DNA of 64,000 nucleotides from Leisingera sp. SS27 (GTDB taxonomy: Bacteria; Pseudomonadota; Alphaproteobacteria; Rhodobacterales; Rhodobacteraceae), in contig NZ_JAQNCY010000010.1 of the NCBI RefSeq assembly GCF_028368855.1, forward strand, positions 62,001 through 126,000, in the 5' to 3' direction. The notes beneath the pieces are model-generated. The model did not search any database, had not been told where the DNA came from, and saw nothing but the letters and a program-made list of their open reading frames with translations. Shown here piece by piece: positions 1-7,891 of this stretch. The number at the start of each line of letters is the position of its first letter. The stretch's first letter is position 1. Made by a program: the position numbers and the translations under genes.

Positions 1-394
1 TCATCTGGCCGTACATCATCAACCCTTTCTTATCGAGCTCGTTGAAGTGGTCCCAGTTGGCCCAATGCGGCACCAGGTTGGAGTTGGCGATCAGCACCCG
101 GGGCGCGTCCTTGTGGGTCTGGAAAACGCCGACCGGCTTGCCGGACTGCACCATCAGGGTCTGGTCGTCGTCGAGGTTCTTCAGGGTCTCAACAATGAGG
201 TCAAAGTCCTTCCAAGTGCGCGCGGCGCGGCCGATGCCGCCATAAACCACCAGCTCATGCGGGTTTTCGGCGACGTCGGGATGCAGGTTGTTCATCATCA
301 TCCGCATCGGCGCCTCGGTGACCCAATGCTTGGCAGTGATTTCCGGGCCGGTGGGCGGGAAGATGTCGCGGGTGTTCTTGCGGGGATCGCTCAT
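1..394 (-). CDS. hutU: urocanate hydratase (urocanase), N-terminal part, cut by window edge
   Basis: Reading the minus strand from the ATG at 394 gives [20 protein letters not shown] and then a typical urocanase N-terminus, with the segment [16 protein letters not shown] and further on [12 protein letters not shown] and [14 protein letters not shown]. Urocanase converts urocanate to imidazolone propionate in the cytoplasm, the second step of histidine breakdown. Only about 131 of the usual roughly 555 residues are in the window; the gene continues past the left edge, so NAD-binding and catalytic parts further on cannot be judged. Its start codon overlaps the hutG stop (ATGA), so it is the most distal gene of the hut operon seen here. 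Family assignment is secure from the conserved N-terminus and the context. Confidence 0.93.
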   Translation of the reverse strand, partial: MSDPRKNTRDIFPPTGPEITAKHWVTEAPMRMMMNNLHPDVAENPHELVVYGGIGRAARTWKDFDLIVETLKNLDDDQTLMVQSGKPVGVFQTHKDAPRVLIANSNLVPHWANWDHFNELDKKGLMMYGQM

Positions 395-1176
395 ACCGAG
401 GGCCTCCAGTTTTTGAGATCGGTCAGAATGTTGGTGAGATGGGCTCGCAGCTGTCCTGCGCGCTCCGGCAGATAGGTCCAGGGGGGGCTCTCCTGGCAGT
501 AGGTGGCCTGCGCCAGTTCCATCTGGATCGCGTGCAGGCCGTCCGCAGGCCGCCCGTAATGGCGGGTGGTCCAACCGCCCTTGAAGCGCCCGTTCAGGGT
601 GGAGGTATAGCCCTCCGCCGCCTCGCAATGGGCCACAGTCAGCGCCTCAATGGCTGCGTCACAGGTTTCACCCATGTTGGTGCCCACGTTGAAATCCGGC
701 AGGCGGCCTTCGAACAGGAAGGGGATATCGCCGCGGATCGAGTGGCAATCGTACAGTATGGCAAAACCGTGGATTGCCTTCACCCGCTCCAGCTCCGCCA
801 TCAGCGCCGCGTGATAGGGCGCGTGATAGGCGTCGCGGCGGCGGGTGATTTCCGCCTCATCGGGTTCCTTGCCCTCCTGCCAGATCGGCAGCCCGTCAAA
901 ATCCGTGAGCGGCACCAGAGTAGTGGTGTTTTGCCCGGGATAGAGACTGAGTCCGGCGGGATCGCGGTTCACGTCGATCACATAGCGGTGGATCGGCGTG
1001 CGGACGGTCGTGATGTCCTCCACCAGCCTGGAATACAGGTCGTGGATATGCCAGTCTGTGTCCGCCAGCGCCCTGCCCGTCTCATTGAGGCACTCCCAAA
1101 CCTCCGGCGGCACATCGGTGCCGGTGTGGGGCAGCCCCAGCACCAGCGGCGAGGCGCCTTGGGTCACTTCGATCAT
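391..1176 (-). CDS. hutG: N-formylglutamate deformylase (N-formylglutamate amidohydrolase)
   Basis: A 261-residue protein of the N-formylglutamate amidohydrolase family. It starts [21 protein letters not shown], where the LPHTG stretch is typical of the family's N-terminus, and has LYDCHSIRG, a probable metal/substrate-binding segment. The enzyme hydrolyses N-formyl-L-glutamate to glutamate and formate, the last step of the five-step histidine pathway that passes through formiminoglutamate deiminase (HutF). HutF is not in this window and may lie beyond the left edge. The gene overlaps hutH upstream and hutU downstream by 4 bases each, which implies translational coupling. Length is normal for the family. 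Confidence 0.92.
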   Translation of the reverse strand: MIEVTQGASPLVLGLPHTGTDVPPEVWECLNETGRALADTDWHIHDLYSRLVEDITTVRTPIHRYVIDVNRDPAGLSLYPGQNTTTLVPLTDFDGLPIWQEGKEPDEAEITRRRDAYHAPYHAALMAELERVKAIHGFAILYDCHSIRGDIPFLFEGRLPDFNVGTNMGETCDAAIEALTVAHCEAAEGYTSTLNGRFKGGWTTRHYGRPADGLHAIQMELAQATYCQESPPWTYLPERAGQLRAHLTNILTDLKNWRPSV

Positions 1177-2705
1177 GCCGCCACCTTCACGCCAGCGGCA
1201 TCCGCCACGCGGCCCGCGCGGACCATGGCGCTGGCGGTTTCAATGTCGGGCGCCAGATAGCGGTCCTCGGCCAGCGCGGGGATCTCCTCGCGCAGCATCG
1301 CCAGCACGTCCTGCAAGCGGGCCGAGGTCTTGAGCGGCGCACGCGCCTCAACCCCTTGCGCGGCACAGAGCATTTCGACGCCCAGGATCACCGACAGATT
1401 TGCATTCATCTTCGCCAGACGCAGCGCGCCGTGGGCGGCCATCGACACGTGGTCCTCCTGGTTGGCCGAGGTCGGGGTCGAGTCAGTCACGCAGGGGTTC
1501 GCGAGATGCTTGTTCTCGCTCATGAGCGCGGCAGTGGTCACCTCGGCGATCATGAAGCCGGAGTTCAGACCGGGATCGGGCGTCAGGAACGGCGGCAGGT
1601 CGTGGCTGAGGGTCGGGTCCACCATCAAAGCCACCCGGCGCTGCGCAATGGCGCCGATTTCAGCCACCGCCAGCGCAATCTGGTCAGCAGCAAAGCCTAC
1701 GTATTCGGCATGGAAGTTGCCGCCGGAAACGATCCGGCCTTCATTCACCAGCACCAGCGGGTTGTCGGTGACGGCATTCGCTTCGATCTCCAGCGTTTTG
1801 GCGGCCATCCGCAGCACGTCCAGCGCCGCGCCCACCACCTGCGGCTGGCAGCGGATGCAATAGGGATCCTGCACGCGGGTGTCATCCTCGCGGTGGCTCT
1901 CGCGGATTTCGGACCCGTCCATGATGGCGCGCATTTCGCGGGCCACGTCGATCTGCCCGGCATGGCCGCGAAGGGAGTGGATGTCGGCCACCAGCGGCGC
2001 AGTAGATCCCATGATGGCGTCCGTGGTCAGCGACGCGATGGTCATTGAGGCCTCGGCCATGCGCCAGGCATCGAACAGTCCGGCCAAGGCGCAGGCGGTC
2101 GAAAACTGGGTGCCGTTGATCAGCCCCAGGCCCTCCTTGGGACCCAGTACAATAGGCTCTAACCCTACCTTTTTCAGCGCATCCGCGCTGGACATGCGGG
2201 TGCCTTCAAACGTGGCCTCCCCTGCCCCGATCATCGCCGCCGCCATATGTGCCAGCGGTGCCAGGTCGCCGGAGGCGCCGACGGAACCCTGCGACGGGAT
2301 CACCGGCACCACGCCGCGCTCCAGCATCTGTTCGATCTGGTCAATCACCAGCCAGCGCACGCCGGATGCGCCGCGTCCCATCGACAGCAGTTTCAGCGTC
2401 ATCATCAGCCGGGTCTTATCCTCCGGCAGCGCCTCCCCTACCCCGCAGCAATGGCTGAGGATCAGGTTGCGCTGCAGGGCGGCGGTGTCAGCCGGTGCGA
2501 TCTTGGTCGAGGCCAGCTTGCCGAAACCGGTGTTGATGCCATAAACAGCTTCTTCTCCGGCAGCGGCATCCGCAACCATTTTGGCTGCAGCCTCCACCGG
2601 TTCACGGGCTGATGCGTCCAGTTTGGCCGGGGTCAGGTTGCGGTAGATATCTTCCAGCGTGGCCAGGGTCACTGTGCCCGGAACCATCTGAATCATCTCG
2701 ATCAT
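1173..2705 (-). CDS. hutH: histidine ammonia-lyase (histidase)
   Basis: A 510-residue aromatic amino-acid lyase, full length for HutH. The MIO-forming tripeptide Ala-Ser-Gly is visible in [14 protein letters not shown], and the family segments [10 protein letters not shown] near the N-terminus and [12 protein letters not shown] in the middle are present. The enzyme deaminates L-histidine to urocanate, the first pathway step. The ATG at 2705 overlaps the hutI stop codon (ATGA); in-frame ATGs three and six codons later are possible alternative starts. It lies in the order hutI-hutH-hutG-hutU, so the operon is transcribed from upstream of hutI. Confidence 0.96.
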   Translation of the reverse strand: MIEMIQMVPGTVTLATLEDIYRNLTPAKLDASAREPVEAAAKMVADAAAGEEAVYGINTGFGKLASTKIAPADTAALQRNLILSHCCGVGEALPEDKTRLMMTLKLLSMGRGASGVRWLVIDQIEQMLERGVVPVIPSQGSVGASGDLAPLAHMAAAMIGAGEATFEGTRMSSADALKKVGLEPIVLGPKEGLGLINGTQFSTACALAGLFDAWRMAEASMTIASLTTDAIMGSTAPLVADIHSLRGHAGQIDVAREMRAIMDGSEIRESHREDDTRVQDPYCIRCQPQVVGAALDVLRMAAKTLEIEANAVTDNPLVLVNEGRIVSGGNFHAEYVGFAADQIALAVAEIGAIAQRRVALMVDPTLSHDLPPFLTPDPGLNSGFMIAEVTTAALMSENKHLANPCVTDSTPTSANQEDHVSMAAHGALRLAKMNANLSVILGVEMLCAAQGVEARAPLKTSARLQDVLAMLREEIPALAEDRYLAPDIETASAMVRAGRVADAAGVKVAA

Positions 2706-3910
2706 CGTTTTCCCTCATAAATACGGGTGTAAAGCGGGTTGAAGCCGATGCGGTAGGCGAGCTCGGCAGGGCTCTCTACGTCCCAGACCGCCAGATCGGC
2801 GCGCATACCGGCGGCAATCCGGCCGCGGTCCGCCAGCCCCAGCGCGCGGGCTGCGTGCCGTGTAACGCCTGCCAGCGCTTCCTCCGGGGTCATGCGGAAC
2901 AGGGTGCAGCCCATGTTCATCGTCAGCAGCAGGGAGGTCAGAGGCGAGGAGCCGGGATTGCAGTCGGTCGCCAACGCCATCGGCACGCCGTGCGCGCGGA
3001 AGTGTTCGATCGGCGGCATCTGGGTTTCGCGGATGGTATAGAAGGCACCGGGCAGGATCACCGCAACGGAACCCGCGGCAGCCATCGCCTTGGCGTCGTC
3101 TTCGGTTGCATATTCCACGTGATCGACTGACAACGCGCCATACTGCGCCGCCAGCGTGGTGCCGCCCTGATGGCTCAGCTGTTCGGCGTGCAGTTTCACC
3201 GGCAGGCCCAGTTCCCGTGCTACCTTGAACACCCGTTCGATCTGGGCGGGGGCAAAGGCGATGTTTTCGCAGAAGCCGTCGACCGCATCCACCAGCCCTT
3301 CCGCAAAAGCGGCGCGCAGGGCGGGGATGCAGACCTGATCGATGTAGTCATCGTCGCGGCCCTTGTACTCACCGGGCGTCGCATGAGCGCCGAGGAAAGT
3401 GGTTTTCACCGTCACCGGGCGCAATTCGCCCAGGCGGCGGGCAGCGCGCAGCATGTTCAGTTCGGTGGTCTGGTCCAGCCCGTAGCCGGATTTCACCTCC
3501 ACCACCGCGGCACCCTCAGCAATCAGCGCGTCGAGCCGCGGCAGCGCGCCCTGCACCAGCTGCTCCAGCGCGGACTCGCGGGTGGCAGACACGGTGGAGA
3601 CGATGCCGCCCCCTGCCCTTGCAACCTCCTCATACGTGGCGCCATTCAGGCGCATCTCAAACTCCATCGCGCGGTTGCCGCCGAATACGATATGGGTGTG
3701 GCAGTCGATCAGGCCCGGTGTCACCAGCCGCCCGTCCAGATCAACATGCTTCCAGGGAAAATTGTCAGCTGACAATTCCTGCCGCGGCCCGGCCCAGACG
3801 ATTTTCCCGTCCGAGACCGCAACAGCCCCGTCCTCAATCAGCCCGTAAGGCGCGTCTGAGCCGACCATCGTGGCCAGCCGTGCACCTGTCAGAACGTAGT
3901 TGCCAGTCAC
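2702..3910 (-). CDS. hutI: imidazolonepropionase
   Basis: A 402-residue amidohydrolase-superfamily enzyme that hydrolyses imidazolone-5-propionate to formiminoglutamate. Metal-binding motif [12 protein letters not shown] is present, then [21 protein letters not shown] and [10 protein letters not shown], as expected for HutI. The start is a GTG at 3910 preceded by GGGGAGA, a good ribosome site; it is the first gene of the hut operon. Oddity: residues around ELSADNF are encoded by an 18-base perfect palindrome (3760-3777) identical in its core to two palindromes beside repC, so the gene seems to carry a plasmid centromere site inside its coding sequence (entered separately). Confidence 0.95.
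   Translation of the reverse strand: MTGNYVLTGARLATMVGSDAPYGLIEDGAVAVSDGKIVWAGPRQELSADNFPWKHVDLDGRLVTPGLIDCHTHIVFGGNRAMEFEMRLNGATYEEVARAGGGIVSTVSATRESALEQLVQGALPRLDALIAEGAAVVEVKSGYGLDQTTELNMLRAARRLGELRPVTVKTTFLGAHATPGEYKGRDDDYIDQVCIPALRAAFAEGLVDAVDGFCENIAFAPAQIERVFKVARELGLPVKLHAEQLSHQGGTTLAAQYGALSVDHVEYATEDDAKAMAAAGSVAVILPGAFYTIRETQMPPIEHFRAHGVPMALATDCNPGSSPLTSLLLTMNMGCTLFRMTPEEALAGVTRHAARALGLADRGRIAAGMRADLAVWDVESPAELAYRIGFNPLYTRIYEGKR
3760..3777. repeat. parS-like palindrome inside hutI
   Basis: Perfect 18-base palindrome AATTGTCAGCTGACAATT. The 14-base core TTGTCAGCTGACAA recurs at 5441-5460 and 5589-5602 next to repC, and I found no other copy in the window. RepB proteins of alphaproteobacterial repABC plasmids bind perfect palindromes near the rep genes; this copy lies about 1.8 kb downstream of repC, inside the hutI reading frame, and encodes Leu-Ser-Ala-Asp-Asn-Phe. 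Confidence 0.72.
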
Positions 3911-3960
3911 GCAAATCTCCCCGAGTCGCTTGGTTGCCGGTTTGGCAATAAGCTACTCAT

Positions 3961-3984
3961 TTAGGATATTATGTCTAGTCATAA
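3961..3984 (-). promoter_or_regulatory. candidate hut promoter with overlapping operator
   Basis: Upstream of hutI the sequence turns AT-rich. On the minus strand TAATAT (3966-3971) could be a -10 element. It overlaps the imperfect 16-base palindrome TTATGTCTAGTCATAA (3969-3984; 14 of 16 bases symmetric), a plausible repressor site such as for a GntR/HutC-type regulator. No hutC gene is in the window, and the -35 element is weak, so this remains tentative. Confidence 0.35.
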
Positions 3985-4015
3985 AATGAATAAGCGGCGC
4001 CTTTGGCCGGCGGTG

Positions 4016-5341
4016 CTAGGGTCCCTCTTTCTGCGGTATCCGCGGGTGCAGATCGTCGATGATGATCGGATGCGCATGCGGGTGGCCGCCCTGCAGATGC
4101 GGATGATCGGGCGGCAGGTCCGGGTGCTCATGCGCAACCGGCGCTGCGCTATCCGCAGGCCACAGACGCTGCGCGGCGGCCAGCCCCGCGGCAGCCAGCA
4201 GTGCCAGCACCAGCATTGCGGCCCCTGCCCCCCAGGATGCCATCAGCCAGGCCGACAGCGGATAGAACACCAGCCAGCAGGCATGCGACAGGGTGAACTG
4301 CGCGGCAAAGATCGCGGGCCGGTCTGCCGCATGGGCCGAGCGTGCCAGCAGCCGCCCCGAGGGTGTCATCACGGCGGAATAGCCAAGGCCGATCAAGAAC
4401 CAGGCAATTGCCAGCCGTGCAAAATCCAATGGCTGCGCCAGCACGGTCAATGCCAGCACCATCAGCACGGCAGTCCCCAGCGCGCTGCCCGCCAGCATCA
4501 CGCTGCGGTCGGGAACACGCTCCAGCAGCCGAGGCAGCAGCATTGCCGACAGCATCGAACCGCCGCCGAAACAGGCCAGTGCCAGCGCCACCGCGCTTTC
4601 CCCCTGCCCCAGCCCGGCGCGCACCAGCACCACGGTATTGACCAGCACCATCGCGGCCATTGCCGAGACCACCCAGTTCATTGCCAGCAGCCCGCGCAGC
4701 CGCGGGGTACGCAGATAGTTGCGGATGCCCCGGGTGGTGCGCTGCCAGATGGGCCGGGGCGCCTTGGGTGCTGGCGACGGCAGAACGATTGAAACGAGCA
4801 GCAAGGCTGAGGCCGCAAACCCCGCCGCGGTACCCCAGAACAGCGTCGAGGAACTGACCAGCACCAAGAGCGCCGCCGCCAGCATCGGACTGATGAGGCT
4901 TTCCAGTTCATACGCCATCCGCGACAGCGACAGCGCCTGAGTATAGTCCTTCTCCTCCGGCAGCACATCGGGGATCGAGGCCTGGAAGGCGGGCGTGAAT
5001 CCGGCTGAGGCAGACTGCAGCACAAAGATCAGCAGATAGACCTGCCACACCTCCGTGACGAACGGCAGGCAAACGGCCACTGCCACCCGCACCATGTCGA
5101 GGCTGATCAGCATCCGGCGGCGGTCCAGCTGTTCCGCCCAGGCGGCGGCGATGGGGGCGATTGTGACATAGGCCACCATCTTGATCGTCAGCGCCGTCCC
5201 CAGCACCACCCCCGCGCGTTCCCCGGCCAGATCATAGGCCAGAAGGCCAAGCGCAACGGTTGCCAGGCCGGTGCCAGTCAGCGCCACAATCTGGGCCAGG
5301 AACAGGTGCCGGTAGGTCCGGTTACGCAGGATGGAGAGCAT
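4016..5341 (-). CDS. MFS transporter with histidine-rich C-terminal tail
   Basis: A 441-residue major facilitator with about 12 hydrophobic segments. It starts MLSILRNRTYRHLFLAQIVAL, as in many drug- and metal-efflux MFS proteins, and has the A-like loop AEQLDRRRMLISLD between early helices. The last roughly 40 residues are soluble and carry a cluster of histidines and acidic residues (HEHPDLPPDHPHLQGGHPHAH), which suggests divalent metal binding. NreB-type nickel exporters also combine an MFS body with a histidine-rich tail, so metal efflux is the best guess, not a demonstrated function. It lies between the hut operon and repC on the same strand as both. The start at 5341 follows a GC-rich leader with no strong ribosome site; upstream are a 14-base palindrome (5515-5528) and two parS-like sites. 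Confidence 0.8.
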   Translation of the reverse strand: MLSILRNRTYRHLFLAQIVALTGTGLATVALGLLAYDLAGERAGVVLGTALTIKMVAYVTIAPIAAAWAEQLDRRRMLISLDMVRVAVAVCLPFVTEVWQVYLLIFVLQSASAGFTPAFQASIPDVLPEEKDYTQALSLSRMAYELESLISPMLAAALLVLVSSSTLFWGTAAGFAASALLLVSIVLPSPAPKAPRPIWQRTTRGIRNYLRTPRLRGLLAMNWVVSAMAAMVLVNTVVLVRAGLGQGESAVALALACFGGGSMLSAMLLPRLLERVPDRSVMLAGSALGTAVLMVLALTVLAQPLDFARLAIAWFLIGLGYSAVMTPSGRLLARSAHAADRPAIFAAQFTLSHACWLVFYPLSAWLMASWGAGAAMLVLALLAAAGLAAAQRLWPADSAAPVAHEHPDLPPDHPHLQGGHPHAHPIIIDDLHPRIPQKEGP

Positions 5342-5440
5342 GGGGGCCTTGCCTTCTGGCTGGGAATATCCCCGCCACTGTGGCCGCCGGGAGGCCGGGA
5401 AAGCAATGGCCCCTGCAGCCGCAGCCGAGGTGAAGGAGAA

Positions 5441-5460
5441 AATTGTCAGCTGACAATTTC
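5441..5460. repeat. parS-like palindrome downstream of repC
   Basis: Perfect 20-base palindrome AAATTGTCAGCTGACAATTT in the intergenic region between the MFS gene and repC. It is the longest and most symmetric of the three copies. Location just downstream of repC and identity of the core to the other copies fit a RepB-binding centromere site. Confidence 0.78.
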
Positions 5461-5514
5461 ATTCAGAACGCGCCGGTGCCGGCATGCACCGATGTGATTT
5501 TCAGCCCTCGTAAC

Positions 5515-5528
5515 TGTGGCGCGCCACA
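5515..5528. promoter_or_regulatory. 14-base perfect palindrome upstream of the MFS gene
   Basis: TGTGGCGCGCCACA is fully self-complementary and unrelated to the parS-like palindromes beside it. It lies about 175 bases upstream of the MFS start and 65 bases past the repC stop. It could be an operator for the transporter gene or part of the replication region; the sequence alone does not decide. Confidence 0.3.
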
Positions 5529-5588
5529 TCCGTGCTCCCTGCGGCAAACGGTTTCGCACGCAGGCGGGATTAGTGATGTTCCCGAAAA

Positions 5589-5602
5589 TTGTCAGCTGAC
5601 AA
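5589..5602. repeat. parS-like palindrome spanning the repC stop codon
   Basis: TTGTCAGCTGACAA is perfectly palindromic. The minus-strand repC stop codon (TGA, 5594-5592) lies inside it, so the last codons of repC (Val-Val-Ser) are written in the site. The left flank keeps the AA of the longer copies, but the right flank has a C interrupting the symmetry. Confidence 0.75.
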
Positions 5603-6734
5603 CTTCCGCCTGTTTCCCTGCCTGCAGCAGCGCATTCAGCATCGGAGCCGTGGAAAACTGACCCGCTCGCGCCTTTTGCGCCAAGCGTCTGAGGTAGGCG
5701 CCTGGACTGCGGATGGTACCGAGTTTTTCCAGCATGCAGATCACCGCCGTTGCGGCCTCCTTGCGGCCCATGGCCGCGCGTGCGTCGCTCAGCACCGGCA
5801 TGTCGATGCCCATCATAGGTGACAGGGTTTCTGCGATGCGGTCGGCATCCTGCCAATTTCGCAGCGCGCCGGGGTAATAGGTTTGAACCTCGGGACAGGC
5901 ACGCAGGACAGTGGCCAGATCACTGCTTTTCTCAGCTGTGCTGTCCCTGGCATCTGAATGCAAAGGCTGAGGGCAGCGCGTCTTGGTCTGCGGCGCTTCA
6001 GAGTCAGAATCTTTTTTTATTGAATCCTGTATGTGCCGCTCATTCTGGCTGACAGGGGCGCTCATTTTGCCTGCAGCGGGCAGGGCGGCTTGCGGCGTTT
6101 CCTCCGGTGTCCGGCTGGCAATTTCCGAGCGCAGCAGCTTGGCCATGTCCGACAGGTCCGCTTCGCAGGGTTTGCGGCGCAGCAGTTTGCGGGCCGTCTC
6201 CAGCAATGCCTCTGCCGTGCCGTCAGCCAATTCCAGCAGTTCCTGCCGCAGAACGGCAACACGGTCGCGCAGCACTGCCAGGTGCTCGGCACGGGCCTTG
6301 GCCTCCAGCGCGGCACCGAAGATTTGACCGGCATGGCGGGCGAGGGGGGAGAGATCGAAGCCAAAGGCGAGGGCCGTGTCATCACCGCTGCGGCGCGCGT
6401 AACGCTTGCGGTTGGGGCTGTTCTTCCGGCTGACAATGCCGATGCGGGTGAGGGCGGCCAGATGCCGGCGCAGGGTGCTTTCGGGCATCCCGTTCAGCCG
6501 CTCCATCAGTTTGCGGTTCGACGGAAACACGATGGCGCTGTCCGGGTCTGCTGGCAATGCGCGTTCCGGGAAGAACGTCAGCAATGCCTTCAGGACGCCA
6601 AGGGTGCGGTGGCTCAGTTCAAATTCCGCGGCGGCGTGCGTCAGCGCGGCCAGAAGATCCCACTTGTCGTGAGTACCCGCCAGCCGGCCGCACGGATCCT
6701 GCCGCCCAAATGCGATTTGGGACGCCTGTTCCAT
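5592..6734 (-). CDS. repC: RepC replication initiator of a repABC replicon
   Basis: A 380-residue RepC. The N-terminal half contains the winged-helix initiator region with the family stretch DLLAALTHAAAEFELSHRTL, then FPSNRKLMERLNGMPESTLR and HLAALTRIGIVSRKNSPNRKRY. The C-terminal part has DLATVLRACPEVQTYYPG and ends in MGIDMPVLSDARAAMGRKEA, as in other RepC proteins. RepC starts replication, with the origin usually inside repC itself. I chose the ATG at 6734; an upstream GTG (6746) or TTG (6755) in frame is possible. The 160-base gap to repB carries the candidate antisense RNA that would control its expression. The plasmid compatibility group cannot be named from reading alone. Confidence 0.94.
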   Translation of the reverse strand: MEQASQIAFGRQDPCGRLAGTHDKWDLLAALTHAAAEFELSHRTLGVLKALLTFFPERALPADPDSAIVFPSNRKLMERLNGMPESTLRRHLAALTRIGIVSRKNSPNRKRYARRSGDDTALAFGFDLSPLARHAGQIFGAALEAKARAEHLAVLRDRVAVLRQELLELADGTAEALLETARKLLRRKPCEADLSDMAKLLRSEIASRTPEETPQAALPAAGKMSAPVSQNERHIQDSIKKDSDSEAPQTKTRCPQPLHSDARDSTAEKSSDLATVLRACPEVQTYYPGALRNWQDADRIAETLSPMMGIDMPVLSDARAAMGRKEAATAVICMLEKLGTIRSPGAYLRRLAQKARAGQFSTAPMLNALLQAGKQAEVVS

Positions 6735-6785
6735 GATTATTTTCACGAAAGACAAAGAATTCCCGCCCCCATGCAGCGCATGGAG

Positions 6786-6815
6786 TTGACACTAAGGAGT
6801 CTGAAGGGCTATTCC
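6786..6815 (+). promoter_or_regulatory. promoter of the candidate repABC antisense RNA
   Basis: On the plus strand in the repB-repC gap, TTGACA (6786-6791) is a perfect -35 box, followed after 18 bases by TATTCC (6810-6815) as a -10. It points against repC, as the ctRNA promoter does in known repABC plasmids. Confidence 0.6.
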
Positions 6816-6819
6816 AAAG

Positions 6820-6875
6820 GTGCTAAATCTGAGAACGGCCTTCTGGGATGTAATGTCCTGGGGGGCTTTTCTTTT
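6820..6875 (+). ncRNA. candidate counter-transcribed RNA (incA-like) controlling repC
   Basis: A short RNA of roughly 50-55 nt is predicted antisense to the repB-repC leader. Its 3' half forms a stem pairing GCCTTCTGGGA (6838-6848) with TCCTGGGGGGC (6856-6866), including G-U pairs, with a 7-base loop, followed by TTTTCTTTT (6867-6875), an intrinsic terminator. Known repABC plasmids encode such a ctRNA at this place; it represses repC and causes incompatibility. Position, promoter and terminator all fit; the 5' end is estimated from the promoter. Confidence 0.68.
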
Positions 6876-6916
6876 GCCTGCTTACGTGCCTCCTGTCCTG
6901 TTTTCTCTGCTCTTCT

Positions 6917-7891
6917 TCAGTCTTCCGGCTGCTCGGGCTGGTCTTTTTGCCAGCGGCCGTGAAGCTCTGCCATGATCTCTTCTGCGTTTTTGTCGAACCA
7001 GGCGTCAAAGCCGGGCGTGTCCTTGCCGGAGATCGTCAGGGTGATGCCCTTGGCGGTGGATTTGATGCCTGCCACAGCGGCGCCGTTGCTGCCCGGCAGG
7101 GCGCGGGACTTTGGCGGGGCAGGGGGGGCTTTCACCTCCTGGCTCACGCCTTGGGCATGGGTCAGAACCGCCTCGAACCGGCCGTCGGAGTCAAAAGTGG
7201 TGAAATCGGGCCGGTTTGTCCGGGTGATGGCCCGCGCCCGTGCCGCGGGATCGTCAAACAGCTTGACCAGCAGCATCCAGCGGTCGCGGCCAATGCCGGG
7301 GGCGGAGCCGATGGCGCGCAAAAACGGCAGCTCAAACGCGGTGCCGACTTTCAGCATCCGCGAGACCATTGGCAGGTCGATCGAAAGCGCCGCGGCGATT
7401 GTCGGCCGGTCATAGCCGTCGTTCTGCAGTTGCGCCGCAAAGGACGCCTTTTCGATAAAGCTAAGATCCAGGCGCGAGGTGTTTTCCTGCCCCTGCGCCA
7501 TCACCAGCGCGTGGTCGTCCAGCTGCCGCACCATCGCCTTTACGGCCATGCCAAGTTCGCGCAAGGCTGCGAGGCGGCGGCGGCCATAGACGATTTCGAA
7601 ACGCCCCGGCGCCTTGGGGTGCGGGCGCAGCAGCACCGGCACCTGCTGGCCGTAGGTCCGAAGGCTCTCCACCAGCTGGAGATGCGGGGCGCCGTCGCCG
7701 CCCAGCCGGTCCTCGTAACCGGCGTCGTCGATCAGCGCCGGGTCAATTTCCTGCACCGCGCTTTCCTGCAGCTTGCTGAGCGAGGATTGCAGCGCGCCGA
7801 CCGCGCCGCGGGGCATCATCTTGGGTTTCGGCCCCGGAGCGGATGCTGCGTGGCTGCTGAGTGCCGTGCTGAGAATACCTTTGCGTGCCAT
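6917..7891 (-). CDS. repB: RepB partition protein (ParB family, repABC)
   Basis: A 324-residue ParB/Spo0J-family centromere-binding protein. The ParB N-domain is seen in RTYGQQVPVLLRPHP, YGRRRLAALRELG and MAQGQENTSRLDLSFIEKA, followed by a helix-turn-helix around YDRPTIAAALSIDLPMVSRM. RepB binds parS palindromes, here most likely the TTGTCAGCTGACAA sites, and works with RepA to segregate the plasmid. The start at 7891 is chosen because ATG overlaps the repA stop (TGATG) and GGAGG stands six bases upstream; an in-frame ATG four codons earlier is less well placed. Confidence 0.95.
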   Translation of the reverse strand: MARKGILSTALSSHAASAPGPKPKMMPRGAVGALQSSLSKLQESAVQEIDPALIDDAGYEDRLGGDGAPHLQLVESLRTYGQQVPVLLRPHPKAPGRFEIVYGRRRLAALRELGMAVKAMVRQLDDHALVMAQGQENTSRLDLSFIEKASFAAQLQNDGYDRPTIAAALSIDLPMVSRMLKVGTAFELPFLRAIGSAPGIGRDRWMLLVKLFDDPAARARAITRTNRPDFTTFDSDGRFEAVLTHAQGVSQEVKAPPAPPKSRALPGSNGAAVAGIKSTAKGITLTISGKDTPGFDAWFDKNAEEIMAELHGRWQKDQPEQPED

